Notes: generated by a model from the sequence alone, not told the origin. DNA of 64,000 bases from Bradyrhizobium sp. G127 (GCF_021502575.1 NZ_JAKFGN010000002.1:1054001-1118000), one strand, 5' to 3'. Positions 33,619 to 42,364 are shown, numbered from the stretch's first letter. Translations and numbers: made by a program.

Positions 33619-34827
33619 CTACGCCACTGCGGACTTCGGCTTCGATAACGCGCCGCCATTGGTCAGAACATCCATCGCGGCCATGACGCCGCCCTTCTTG
33701 TGCGGGACCTTGGCGAGACCGAGCGCCATTTCGACACCGGCCAGCGTGCCCATCAGCATCAGATCGTTGAAATGGCCGAGGTGGCCGATGCGGAACACCT
33801 TGCCCTTGATCTTGCTCAGACCCGACCCCAGCGACATGTCGAAATTGTCGAGCGTGACCTTGCGGAACTGGTCGGCATCGTGCCCTTCCGGCATCACTAC
33901 CGCCGTCAGGATCGGCGAATATTCGCGCGGATCGAGGCAGAGATTTTCAAGACCCCAAACCTCTACCGCGGCGCGGGTCGCGGCCGAATAGCGCTTGTGA
34001 CGGGCGAACACATTATCGAGCCCCTCCTCCAGCAGCATCGCCACCGCTTCCTTGAGGCCGTACAGCAGATTGGTCGCGGGCGTGTAGGACCACGAGCCGC
34101 TCTTGTTGGCGGCAAGAATGTCGTGCCAGTCCCAATAGGAGCGAACCGATGTGCTGGTCTTGGTCGCGGCCAGCGCCTTGTCTGAAATCGCGTTGAAGCC
34201 GAGGCCCGGCGGCAGCATCAGGCCCTTCTGCGAGCAGCAGACCGTCACGTCCACGCCCCAGCCATCGTGATCGTATTCGATCGAACCGAGGCCGGAGATG
34301 GAATCGACCATCAGCAGCGCGGGGTGCTTGGCGCGATCTATCGCCTTGCGGACCTCGTGGATCCGGCTGGTGACGCCGGTCGAGGTCTCGTTGTGCACGA
34401 CCATCACGGCCTTGATGAGATGCTGCTTGTCCTTGACGAGCCGCGCCTCGACCTCTTCCGGGCTGACGCCGTGACGCCAGTCGCCCGGCACGAACTCGAC
34501 CTCAATCTTCATCTTCTCGGCAAGCGCGCGCCACAGCGTCGCGAAATGTCCCGTCTCGACCATCAGCACCTTGTCGCCGGGCGACAGCGTGTTGACGATG
34601 GCGGCTTCCCACGCGCCGGTGCCCGACGACGGATAGATGATGACCGGATTTTTGGTCTTGAAGATCTTCTTGCTGCCCTCGATCACCTCAAGGCCAAGCT
34701 GGGCGAACTCAGGCCCGCGATGATCGATGGTCGGCATGTCCATCGCCCGCAGCACGCGGTCCGGGACATTGGTCGGCCCTGGAATCTGCAGGAAGTGCCG
34801 GCCAGTATGGACTGAGGCATTGGACAT
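33619..34827 (-). CDS. Class V PLP aminotransferase, serine/alanine-glyoxylate type
   Basis: The enzyme has 402 residues from the ATG at 34827 (MSNASVHTGRHFLQIPGPTNVP); the frame is open further upstream, but that part crosses the promoter region. PLP-binding Lys201 is in SQKGLM. Conserved blocks are YPSSGTGAWEAA, VVHNETSTGVTS and LLMVDSISGLGS. The family makes glycine from glyoxylate with serine, alanine or aspartate as donor. It heads an operon with TctCBA and is divergent from a GntR gene and an FAD dehydrogenase. The setting suggests a role in a 2-hydroxy/2-oxo acid pathway rather than housekeeping serine metabolism. The exact amino donor is not known. Confidence 0.9.
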   Translation of the reverse strand: MSNASVHTGRHFLQIPGPTNVPDRVLRAMDMPTIDHRGPEFAQLGLEVIEGSKKIFKTKNPVIIYPSSGTGAWEAAIVNTLSPGDKVLMVETGHFATLWRALAEKMKIEVEFVPGDWRHGVSPEEVEARLVKDKQHLIKAVMVVHNETSTGVTSRIHEVRKAIDRAKHPALLMVDSISGLGSIEYDHDGWGVDVTVCCSQKGLMLPPGLGFNAISDKALAATKTSTSVRSYWDWHDILAANKSGSWSYTPATNLLYGLKEAVAMLLEEGLDNVFARHKRYSAATRAAVEVWGLENLCLDPREYSPILTAVVMPEGHDADQFRKVTLDNFDMSLGSGLSKIKGKVFRIGHLGHFNDLMLMGTLAGVEMALGLAKVPHKKGGVMAAMDVLTNGGALSKPKSAVA

Positions 34828-34849
34828 CGCGGCACTCCCCGAACTATTT

Positions 34850-34877
34850 TTGCATGCAATATTTGTGCATTGCGAGA
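34850..34877. promoter_or_regulatory. Candidate GntR operator region between divergent operons
   Basis: TTGCATGCAA (34850-34859) is a perfect 10-base palindrome. It overlaps a second inverted pair GCAAT / ATTGC that spans an 8-base gap to 34874. The block lies 20-50 bases upstream of the aminotransferase start, in a 204-base divergent gap that is AT-rich against its surroundings. GntR/FCD regulators bind short dyads of this size, so the adjacent regulator at 35032 is the natural candidate. Confidence 0.55.
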
Positions 34878-35031
34878 TTTTGTTGGCAGCGATTGTATTC
34901 AGAATTTCCTTTTGCACAAGGTGAAAATCCGATACCCCTAGCGTTATTGAAAAGAACACGCTGAGCATCGTTGGATTAATTCGGTTTTCAGCGCAGCCGC
35001 ACCATCCGGCACGGTCGGGAGGCCTGAGATT

Positions 35032-35775
35032 TTGAATAATCTTCTGCGAGCCAAGTCGCTGGAAATCGTCGAGGCCGCACCGGCCTCGCTGCACAGCGAT
35101 CTTCTCAGTCAGGTGCGCGACTTCATTGTCGAGGGGCACCTCGAACCCGGCAGCCGCATTCCCGAGCGCGATTTGTGCGAACGCTTCGACGTGTCGCGCA
35201 CGCCGCTGCGCGAGGCGCTCAAGGTTCTGGCCTCCGAAGGCCTGATCGAACTCTTGCCGAACCGCGGCGCGCGGGTGCGGCAATTCTCGGAAGCCGACAT
35301 CCGCAACCTGTTCGAACTGCTGGCCGGGCTCGATTTCGTCGCCGGCAAGGCTGCCTGCGAGAAAATCTCCGATGCGGACATCGCCGCCATCGAACAGATG
35401 CACCTGGAGATGTACACGCACTATCTGCGGCAGGAAGTGGCGGACTATTTCCGCCTCAACCAGAAGATTCATCAGGCCATCGTCGATGCCGCAGCCAATC
35501 CGTTCCTGTCGTCGAGCTACGCCACCGCCAACGCCATCGTGAAGCGGCTGCGCTATTCGGCCAACCTTGTGCGCCGCGACCGCCTCAGCGACGCCATGCG
35601 CGAGCACGAGGCCATCGTCGATGCGCTGCGCCGCCGCGACGGCGACCAGATGAGCCGGCTGATGTTCGACCACATGCGCAAGAAATGCGATGCGGTCTGC
35701 GAATATCTGCGCGAGCACCAGTCGACAGGGTGCCCGGCGGCGGAGGTTTCAGCGCTGCGCGACAGCGCGACCTGA
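35032..35775 (+). CDS. GntR-family regulator with FCD domain
   Basis: This 247-residue regulator has a winged helix in residues 20-90 (LSQVRDFIVEGHLEPGSRIPERDLCERFDVSRTPLREALKVL) and an FCD ligand-binding bundle from about 100 to 225. It has metal-ligand-type His residues in the pattern seen in VanR/FadR relatives (QKIHQAI, DAMREHEAIVDAL, MFDHMRKK). It starts with a TTG at 35032 preceded by GGGAGG. It is divergent from the aminotransferase-tct operon and the first gene of the dehydrogenase arm. It most likely represses both arms until an organic acid binds. Confidence 0.92.
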   Translation: MNNLLRAKSLEIVEAAPASLHSDLLSQVRDFIVEGHLEPGSRIPERDLCERFDVSRTPLREALKVLASEGLIELLPNRGARVRQFSEADIRNLFELLAGLDFVAGKAACEKISDADIAAIEQMHLEMYTHYLRQEVADYFRLNQKIHQAIVDAAANPFLSSSYATANAIVKRLRYSANLVRRDRLSDAMREHEAIVDALRRRDGDQMSRLMFDHMRKKCDAVCEYLREHQSTGCPAAEVSALRDSAT

Positions 35776-35819
35776 GAACGCGTTCGCCCCTCGCAACGTT
35801 CACTCTTTCAAGGTTCGAT

Positions 35820-38804
35820 ATGGCTCAGCAGAAAGCCGCACCCGGAAAGACCACGGCGCAGGACAGCGCGCTGGCCACGCGTCTGTCGCGCGAAGTCAGC
35901 GGCGACGTGCTGTTCGATTCCTTCAGCACCGGCCGCTACGCTACCGATGCGTCGTTCTACCAGCTCAAGCCGCTCGGCGTGGTCGTGCCCCGCACCATCG
36001 ACGACGCCTTGCGCGCGATGGCGATTGCCCGTGACGATGGGCGCATCGTCACCCCGCGCGGCGGCGGCACCTCGCAATGCGGACAAACCATCAACAACGG
36101 CATCGTGGTCGATGTCTCGAAGCACCTGAACAAGATCATTTCGCTGGATGTCGAGAAGCGCACCTGCGTGGTGGAGCCGGGCATCGTGCTCGACGATCTC
36201 AACCGGCAACTGAAGAAGCATGGCCTTTGGTTTCCGGTCGATGTCTCCACCGCGTCGCGCGCCACCATCGGCGGCATGGCGGGCAACAACTCCTGCGGCG
36301 GGCGCTCGTTGCGCTACGGCACCATGCGCGACAACACCATTTCGATGGATGCGGCGCTGGCCGATGGCACGCTGTTGCATTTCGGTGAGGTGCCGCGCGA
36401 CATGGCGTGGCAGAACACCGAACGGCCGGGCCGCGACCTGTTCCGCGATATGCTGGCGCTCGGCGAGCGCGAAGCGAACGAGATCGCCGCGCGCTTTCCG
36501 CATGTGCAGCGCCGGGTCGGCGGCTACAATCTCGATGCGCTGACGCCGCAGCCGGTCAACAACATGGCGCACCTGCTGGTGGGATCGGAAGGCACCCTCG
36601 CCTTCACCACCCGCGTCGAACTCAAGCTGTGGCCGCTGATCGGCGCGAAGGTGTTCGGCGTCTGCCATTTCGGCAGCTTCTACGAGGCGATGGACGCCGC
36701 GCAGCATCTGGTGACGCTGAAGCCCATCGCCGTGGAGCTGGTCGACAGCACCATGGTCGCGCTCGGCCGCGATATCGCGATGTTCCGGCCGACCATCGAG
36801 GCCGTGGTCAAGGGCGAGCCGGAAGCGCTGCTCATCGTCGAATTCGCCGAAGCGGATCAGGCCGCCAATCTCGCCAAGCTGAAACAGCTCGGTGATCTGA
36901 TGGGCGATCTCAGTTTCGGCTGGGACCAGCCGCAGCGCAAATGGGGCGGTGTGGTCGATGTGATCGAGCCCGCGATGCAGGCGGCGATCACGGATTTCCG
37001 CACCTCCGGCCTCAACGTCATGATGTCGATGAAGCAGGAAGGCAAGCCGGTCTCCTTCGTCGAAGATTGCGCGGTGCCGCTGCCGCATCTCGCCGACTAC
37101 ACCGCACGCCTGAACAAGATTTTCGAGAAGCACGGCACTCGCGGAACCATGTATGCCCACGCCTCCGAAGGCTGCCTGCATGTGCGGCCGGTGCTGAACC
37201 TCAAGCTCGACAAGGACGTCAAGGCGATGCGCGCCATCGCCGAGGAAGCCTTCGCCATGGTGCGCGAGTATAAAGGCTCGCACTCCGGCGAACATGGCGA
37301 CGGCATCGTCCGCTCCGAATTCCACGAGCAGATGTTCGGACCGAAGATCGTCCACGCCTTCGAGGAGGTGAAGGAGCGCTTCGATCCGGACAGCACGCTC
37401 AATCCCGGCAAGATCGTCCATGCACCGAAGATGGACGACCGCTCGCTGTTCCGCTACGCGCCCGGCTACAAGATCGAGAACATCACAACCGTGATGGACT
37501 GGTCGGCCTATCCCGGCGCCGCCGGCGGTTTCCAGGGCGCGGTGGAGATGTGCAACAACAATGGCGCGTGCCGGAAGCTTGAAGGCGGCGTGATGTGCCC
37601 GTCCTACCGCGCCACGCGCAACGAGAAGGACGTCACGCGCGGGCGCGCCAACACGCTGCGCCTCGCCATCTCCGGGCAGCTCGGCCCCGACGCGCTGTCG
37701 TCGGACGCCATGATGGAGACGATGAAACTCTGCGTCTCCTGCAAGGCGTGCCGCCATGAATGCCCCACCGGCGTCGACATGGCGAAAATGAAAATCGAGG
37801 TGTTGGCCGCGCGCGTTGCCAAGCATGGTCTCACGCTGCGCGACCGGCTGGTGGGCTATCTGCCGCACTATGCGAGCCTTGCTTCGCGCTTCGTGTGGCT
37901 CGCCAATCTGCGCAACCGCAGCAGCATTCTCCGTGCGCTGTTCGAGAAGGTCGCGGGCATCAGCGCGAAGCGCGACCTGCCGGAATTCCGCAGCGATGTC
38001 TTCGCGCCCGCGGGCGTAGCCTACGGCCCCGAGACCGGCCGCGAAGTGGTGCTGTTCGCCGACACCTTCAACCGCGCCTATGAGCGCGAGAATCTCGATG
38101 CGGCGCTGCGCGTCCTTGTGGACGGCGGTTACCGCGTGCACCTGCCTCGCGCGCGCGACGGTGGACGCCCGCTGTGCTGCGGCCGCACATTTCTCTCGGC
38201 GGGACTGGTGGACAACGCGAAGGCTGAACTCAAGCGCGTGGTCGAAACACTGATCCCGTTCGCCGAACGCGGCGTGCCCATTGTCGGACTTGAACCGAGT
38301 TGTCTGCTCACGCTGCGCGACGAACTGCTGTCGCTGCGCTCCGATGACGAAGCCAGGACGATCAGCGCCCATGCCCTGCTGTTCGAGGAATTCCTGGTGC
38401 GCGAGGCCGAAGCCGGCCAGCTCAAACTGCCACTCGGCCCGATCGACAAGAGCGCGCATGTGCACGGCCATTGCCACCAGAAATCGTTCGGGGCCTTCGC
38501 GCCGGTCGAGAAAATTCTCCGTTTGGTGCCCGGCCTCAAGGTCGAGAAAATCGAGTCAAGCTGCTGCGGCATGGCGGGCGCATTCGGCTATGGCGCGGAC
38601 ACTTATGATGTGTCGATCGAGATGGCGGAAGCATCCCTGCTCCCCGCTGTGCGCAAGGCTGCCGATGACGCGCTGATCGTGGCCGACGGTACCTCCTGCC
38701 GCCATCAAATCAAGGATGGTTCGGGCCGCGGCGCATTGCACGTCGCCCGCGTCCTTGCCATAAGTCTGGACAACGGCGCGGCGAGAGCCCCTGCACTTTC
38801 CTGA
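35820..38804 (+). CDS. Fused FAD-linked dehydrogenase with Fe-S and CCG domains (YdiJ / GlcDF-like)
   Basis: The 994-residue enzyme starts with MAQQKAAPGKTTAQ at 35820. The N-terminal half is an FAD-binding (PCMH) domain (TPRGGGTSQCGQ, GGMAGNNSCGG) and an FAD oxidase C-terminal domain (HSGEHGDGIVRSEFHEQMFGP). Then come two 4Fe-4S clusters (cysteines from 578 and CVSCKACRHECP at 638-648), and CCG motifs at 786-787 and 915-916. It oxidises a 2-hydroxy acid such as D-lactate, glycolate or D-2-hydroxyglutarate and passes electrons to the quinone pool. Most glycolate oxidases split these parts into GlcD, GlcE and GlcF. It follows gntR by 44 bases. Confidence 0.92.
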   Translation: MAQQKAAPGKTTAQDSALATRLSREVSGDVLFDSFSTGRYATDASFYQLKPLGVVVPRTIDDALRAMAIARDDGRIVTPRGGGTSQCGQTINNGIVVDVSKHLNKIISLDVEKRTCVVEPGIVLDDLNRQLKKHGLWFPVDVSTASRATIGGMAGNNSCGGRSLRYGTMRDNTISMDAALADGTLLHFGEVPRDMAWQNTERPGRDLFRDMLALGEREANEIAARFPHVQRRVGGYNLDALTPQPVNNMAHLLVGSEGTLAFTTRVELKLWPLIGAKVFGVCHFGSFYEAMDAAQHLVTLKPIAVELVDSTMVALGRDIAMFRPTIEAVVKGEPEALLIVEFAEADQAANLAKLKQLGDLMGDLSFGWDQPQRKWGGVVDVIEPAMQAAITDFRTSGLNVMMSMKQEGKPVSFVEDCAVPLPHLADYTARLNKIFEKHGTRGTMYAHASEGCLHVRPVLNLKLDKDVKAMRAIAEEAFAMVREYKGSHSGEHGDGIVRSEFHEQMFGPKIVHAFEEVKERFDPDSTLNPGKIVHAPKMDDRSLFRYAPGYKIENITTVMDWSAYPGAAGGFQGAVEMCNNNGACRKLEGGVMCPSYRATRNEKDVTRGRANTLRLAISGQLGPDALSSDAMMETMKLCVSCKACRHECPTGVDMAKMKIEVLAARVAKHGLTLRDRLVGYLPHYASLASRFVWLANLRNRSSILRALFEKVAGISAKRDLPEFRSDVFAPAGVAYGPETGREVVLFADTFNRAYERENLDAALRVLVDGGYRVHLPRARDGGRPLCCGRTFLSAGLVDNAKAELKRVVETLIPFAERGVPIVGLEPSCLLTLRDELLSLRSDDEARTISAHALLFEEFLVREAEAGQLKLPLGPIDKSAHVHGHCHQKSFGAFAPVEKILRLVPGLKVEKIESSCCGMAGAFGYGADTYDVSIEMAEASLLPAVRKAADDALIVADGTSCRHQIKDGSGRGALHVARVLAISLDNGAARAPALS

Positions 38805-38828
38805 CCTATCCCCAAAAGGACCGATTTG

Positions 38829-39260
38829 ATGACCGACCTGACCCTCGACGTTGCCCGCAAGATTTCCGACGCCGCTTTGGCCAAGTGCCGTGAACTGAAG
38901 CTGAAGCCGATGTCCATCGTCGTCCTCGATGCACGCGGCGCGCTCAAGACGGTGGTGGCGGAAGACGGCACAAGCCTGATGCGCAGCGAAGTCGCTCACG
39001 GCAAAGCCTACGGCGCGCTGGCGCTGGGGATGGGATCGCGCGCGATCTTCAAGCGGGCCAACGAACAGCCCTACTTCATCGATGCCATCAGCACCATGAC
39101 GCGCGGCGCGATGATCCCGGTCCCGGGTGGCGTCCTCATCAATGACAAGAACGGCACACTGCTCGGTGCCATCGGCATCAGCGGCGACACTTCCGACAAC
39201 GACGAGACCGCAGCACTTGCCGGCATCGCCGCCGCCGGCCTGGTCGGGAACGCCGGATAA
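38829..39260 (+). CDS. GlcG/HbpS family protein
   Basis: The protein has 143 residues from the ATG at 38829; a TTG just before it could also serve. It fits the GlcG/HbpS fold: LTLDVARKISDAALAKCRELKL at the start, MSIVVLDARGALKTVV, and IPVPGGVLINDKNGTLLGAIGISG near the end. GlcG genes accompany glycolate oxidase operons; some relatives bind heme or cobalamin-type ligands. No signal peptide is present. The gene lies 24 bases after the dehydrogenase, so a link to that enzyme is likely. Confidence 0.88.
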   Translation: MTDLTLDVARKISDAALAKCRELKLKPMSIVVLDARGALKTVVAEDGTSLMRSEVAHGKAYGALALGMGSRAIFKRANEQPYFIDAISTMTRGAMIPVPGGVLINDKNGTLLGAIGISGDTSDNDETAALAGIAAAGLVGNAG

Positions 39261-39277
39261 TCCGCGCGGAGAATACG

Positions 39278-40462
39278 ATGACGTTTCCGCGCGCTTCGGC
39301 CGCCCTCTCCCGTTTCACGGTGCTGGATCTGACCCGGATTCGCTCCGGGCCGACCTGCGTGCGGCAACTGGCTGACTGGGGCGCCAACGTCATCAAGATC
39401 GACGCGCCGACCGACCTCGCCGACAGCGAGCAGCCGGGCGGTCCGCGCGAAGGTCCGGACTTCCAGAACCTTCACCGCAACAAACGCGCGATGGCGCTGA
39501 ACCTGAAAGACCCGAAGGGGCTTGAGGTGTTCAAGCGTCTCGCAGCCAAGGCCGACGTGATCGTCGAGAACTTCCGTCCGGACGTGAAGGACAAGCTCGG
39601 CATCGATTACGCCAGCATCCGCGCGATCAATCCGCGCATCGTCTATGCCAGTATTTCCGGCTTCGGCCAGGATGGGCCCTATGCCAAGCGCCCCGGCTTC
39701 GACCAGATCGCGCAGGGCATGGGTGGACTGATGTCGATCACCGGCCAGCCCGGTCAGGGCCCGATGCGTGCCGGGATTCCCGTTGCCGATCTGACAGCGG
39801 GCTTGTTCTGTGCGCTCGGCATTCTCACCGCGCTGCTGGAGCGCGATGTCTCCGGCGAAGGCCAGTGGGTGCAGACCTCGCTGCTGCAGGCGCAGATCTT
39901 CATGCTCGATTTTCAGGCCGCGCGCTGGCTGATGGACGGCGACGTGCCGCTGCAGGCCGGCAACAATCACCCGACCAGCATTCCGACCGGTGTGTTCAAG
40001 ACGAAAGACAACCACATCAACATCGCCACCACCGGCGGGCGCATCTGGGAGCGTTTCGCACAGGCGATCGATGCACCGGAACTGCTGACACATCCCGATT
40101 ACGCGACGATCGCGCTGCGCTCCGCGAACCGCAACGCGCTCAATGCGGAAATCGAACGGCACATGATGAAACGACCGACCGCCGAATGGGTGACCATTCT
40201 CAACGAGGCCGGCGTGCCCTGCGGCCCGATCTACGCCATCAACGAAGTGTTCGACGATCCGCAGGTCAAGCATCTCGGCATCGCGCAACAATTGCCCGAC
40301 GGCGGCAACCGTCTCGTCGGCCAGCCGGTGACGCTGTCGCGCACACCCAGCCGCTTCGCCGCCCGCCCACCGCTGGTTGGCGAGCAGACGCGCGATGTGC
40401 TTGCGGAATTCGGATTCACGGACCAGGAGATTGCCTCGCTTCAGCAGAGCAAGGTCGTCTGA
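39278..40462 (+). CDS. CaiB/BaiF family III CoA-transferase in the GntR locus
   Basis: This 394-residue protein has the family opening SRFTVLDLTRIRSGPTCVRQLADWGANVIKID, RNKRAMALNLKDPKGLEVF and the catalytic Asp171 in PVADLTAG. It resembles dicarboxylate CoA-transferases (succinyl-CoA dependent) of the formyl-CoA or (R)-citramalate type, but the exact acid is unclear. It follows the GlcG-like gene by 17 bases and precedes a crotonase. So after oxidation of a hydroxy acid, a product may be bound to CoA here and passed on. Confidence 0.92.
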   Translation: MTFPRASAALSRFTVLDLTRIRSGPTCVRQLADWGANVIKIDAPTDLADSEQPGGPREGPDFQNLHRNKRAMALNLKDPKGLEVFKRLAAKADVIVENFRPDVKDKLGIDYASIRAINPRIVYASISGFGQDGPYAKRPGFDQIAQGMGGLMSITGQPGQGPMRAGIPVADLTAGLFCALGILTALLERDVSGEGQWVQTSLLQAQIFMLDFQAARWLMDGDVPLQAGNNHPTSIPTGVFKTKDNHINIATTGGRIWERFAQAIDAPELLTHPDYATIALRSANRNALNAEIERHMMKRPTAEWVTILNEAGVPCGPIYAINEVFDDPQVKHLGIAQQLPDGGNRLVGQPVTLSRTPSRFAARPPLVGEQTRDVLAEFGFTDQEIASLQQSKVV

Positions 40463-40486
40463 CATTTAACCGACGCGTATTCTGAT

Positions 40487-40511
40487 CGCAAAACCGGTGC
40501 CCACTTTTGCG
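40487..40511. repeat. CGCAAAA / TTTTGCG dispersed inverted repeat
   Basis: Perfect 7-base arms (40487-40493 and 40505-40511) flank CCGGTGCCCAC. The surrounding text (GATCGCAAAACCGGTGCCC, ACTTTTGCGGAATATGC) matches a short element that is widely scattered between genes in Rhizobiales. It sits 28 bases upstream of the crotonase start and inside an operon. Confidence 0.65.
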
Positions 40512-40539
40512 GAATATGCGCTATTAAAGGAACACGCGT

Positions 40540-41331
40540 ATGGCTTCGACCGACAAGGTGATTGCACGCAAGGACGGCAACGTCGGCTATGTGATCTTCA
40601 ACAATCCAGAGCGGCGCAATGCGATGTCGCTGGACATGTGGGAAGCCTGCACCGCCGCGATGGCGGACTACGCCAAAGATCCGGCCATCCGCGTCGTGGT
40701 GCTGACCGGCGCGGGCGACAAGGCCTTCGTCGCGGGCGCGGACATCTCGAAATTCGGCGACGAGCGCTCGTCGGAAGAAGCCGTGAAGAAGTACAACGAA
40801 GCGGTCGAGGCCGCCTATGCCAGCGTGCATGAATTCCCCAAGCCCACCATCGCGCAGATTCGCGGCTTCTGTGTCGGCGGCGGCATGGGACTTGCGAGTT
40901 GCTGCGACCTGCGCATCTGCTCGGAAGACGCGAAGTTTGCCGTTCCCGCCGCCAAGCTCGGCCTCGGCTACGGTTATCCCGGCGTGAAGCGGCTGATGGA
41001 CATTGTCGGACCGTCGTTCACCAAGGAGATTTTCTTCACGGCACGGATTTTCGAGGCGATGGAAGCGGTCGAAATGGGGCTGGTGAACCGCATCGTCGAG
41101 AACCACGAACTCGAGTTCTATGTGAAGAACTATGCGGCCACCATCGCGGGCAACGCGCCGCTCACTGTGGATTCCATCAAGTTCATCGTCGGCGAAGCCT
41201 GCAAGGACGAACTCAAGCGCGACTTGAAGCGCTGCGAGGAACTTGTCGATGCGTGCTTCAAGAGCGCGGACTATGAAGAGGGCCGCTCAGCCTTCATGGA
41301 AAAGCGCAAGCCGGTGTTCAAGGGACGCTGA
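40540..41331 (+). CDS. Enoyl-CoA hydratase/isomerase family protein lacking both hydratase glutamates
   Basis: The 263-residue crotonase-fold protein has the oxyanion motifs KAFVAGADISKF and GFCVGGGMGLASCCD. In the standard hydratase two glutamates act in catalysis, in the GGGxEL and PE motifs. Here they are Gly117 and Ala137 (GGGMGLA, VPAAKLG). So simple hydration is unlikely; isomerase, hydrolase, decarboxylase or lyase activity is more plausible. It is the last gene of the GntR locus, 77 bases after the CoA-transferase. Confidence 0.9.
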   Translation: MASTDKVIARKDGNVGYVIFNNPERRNAMSLDMWEACTAAMADYAKDPAIRVVVLTGAGDKAFVAGADISKFGDERSSEEAVKKYNEAVEAAYASVHEFPKPTIAQIRGFCVGGGMGLASCCDLRICSEDAKFAVPAAKLGLGYGYPGVKRLMDIVGPSFTKEIFFTARIFEAMEAVEMGLVNRIVENHELEFYVKNYAATIAGNAPLTVDSIKFIVGEACKDELKRDLKRCEELVDACFKSADYEEGRSAFMEKRKPVFKGR

Positions 41332-41353
41332 GAAGTAGAGATTATCGGTTACC

Positions 41354-41457
41354 GTCAGCCTGAGGTGCCGAAGCGAAGCGGAAGGCTCGAAGGATCATGA
41401 TTGCCATCCCGCCGCATTCTTGGAGGCTCGCCGCAAGCGCGGCCCGCACCTCATGAC
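41354..41457. repeat. GAGGTGCCG / CGAAGGATCATGA repeat (family C, copy 2)
   Basis: It includes TGAGGTGCCGAAGCGAAGCG, which matches 30301-30320 but for one base. A second, paired segment reads GGAGGCTCGCCGC and GCGGCCCGCACCTCATGAC. It lies between two convergent genes (the crotonase and BKACE 1) as a probable two-way terminator. Confidence 0.65.
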
Positions 41458-41481
41458 GACGCCCCTACAGAAAGAATTTTG

Positions 41482-42360
41482 CTAGGCACGCCCCCGCGCC
41501 GCGTCCATTGCGCGCAGCGCGGCCCTGACCTCGGCTGTGGTGGCAGGTTCGCCGCCCGCCCCCTGAACACGCTGCACAGCGTCCTTCACCAGCGCCTCGT
41601 TGGTCTGGGGGCATCCCCATAACGCATCCTCAAGACCTACACGCACATGTCCGCCACGGGCGACCGTGTGCGGAATCAATGGCGTGATGTCGACGCCGAG
41701 ACCCGCGATCATCCATGGCGCGCCAAGCGCGGCTTCCGCGAGCAGTTCCAGATGCGTGTCGAGATATTTGTCTCGCGGCGGAAAGCCCCAGGCGAACTCA
41801 TCCGAGAACATGAAGCGATAGATCGGCATCGGTGACGGCGGCACGATGGCCGCCAGCGCCGCGCCAAGCCGTGTGAAGCCGGGCTCGTAGATCGCATAAC
41901 TCGGATGAACGTTATAAGCGCGCGCGATCCGCATGCCCTCCAGAATATCGGCGTGCGGATTCTGATAAACCCCGCCGTGACCAAGATCATCGAAACGCGA
42001 GATATGAACGGAGCCGGGATCGATAACCGCCCATTCGATCAATCCGCGCTTTGCCAACTCCAAAGTGTGGCCGAAGCGGTTGGAGGTCTGCTCCTGCCCC
42101 AACGCGGGGCTCGGAATGGTGGGATAGACGATGACGTCGGCTTTCGCGCGAATGCCTTCGATGATGCGCGCGTAAATTTCCCAGTCGTCCTTCTGACGGC
42201 CGGTCGCGACGTCGTAGGCGTGGGCATGGATGACAGCGGCGCCCGCCTCGGCGCAGGCAATACCGTCCGCGACGATCTCCTCGACGGCAATCGGAATGCC
42301 GCGCTGCCGTTCGCGCGTCCATGGCCCGTTCAGCGCCGCCTCGATCCAGACCTTGCTCAT
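41482..42360 (-). CDS. BKACE (DUF849) family beta-keto acid cleavage enzyme 1
   Basis: The protein has 292 residues from the ATG at 42360. It has the TIM-barrel BKACE layout: metal ligands His45 and His47 (IHAHAYD), and Arg240, Glu244 and Asp245 in GGHVRVGLED. The family condenses a beta-keto acid with acetyl-CoA to give acetoacetate and a new CoA ester. In the lysine-fermentation enzyme Kce, a glutamate near residue 14 binds the substrate amine; the matching place here is Trp14 (LNGPWT), so an aminated substrate is unlikely. It is last in the BKACE-carboxylase operon, 4 bases after a crotonase gene. It is a candidate for the C-C cleavage step of that pathway. Confidence 0.85.
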   Translation of the reverse strand: MSKVWIEAALNGPWTRERQRGIPIAVEEIVADGIACAEAGAAVIHAHAYDVATGRQKDDWEIYARIIEGIRAKADVIVYPTIPSPALGQEQTSNRFGHTLELAKRGLIEWAVIDPGSVHISRFDDLGHGGVYQNPHADILEGMRIARAYNVHPSYAIYEPGFTRLGAALAAIVPPSPMPIYRFMFSDEFAWGFPPRDKYLDTHLELLAEAALGAPWMIAGLGVDITPLIPHTVARGGHVRVGLEDALWGCPQTNEALVKDAVQRVQGAGGEPATTAEVRAALRAMDAARGRA

Positions 42361-42364
42361 CGCG

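Noticed and set aside
34828-35718. N-terminal extension of the aminotransferase frame by about 297 codons
   Set aside because: The extension is antisense to gntR and runs through the divergent promoter region; homology starts at the ATG at 34827.
35175-35819. Upstream extension of the FAD dehydrogenase frame
   Set aside because: It overlaps gntR in another frame and has no similarity to FAD enzymes; the start at 35820 matches the family N-terminus.
35808-38477. A long open frame on the minus strand (889 codons) opposite the FAD/Fe-S dehydrogenase
   Set aside because: It is a mirror of a high-GC coding strand; the composition (His, Arg, Ala and Gln rich, no domain) is that of a shadow frame, and the plus-strand protein has many conserved motifs.
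33619-41331. Beta-hydroxyaspartate cycle locus, suggested by a glyoxylate-type aminotransferase
   Set aside because: The aldolase, dehydratase, iminosuccinate reductase and IclR regulator of that cycle are not present here.
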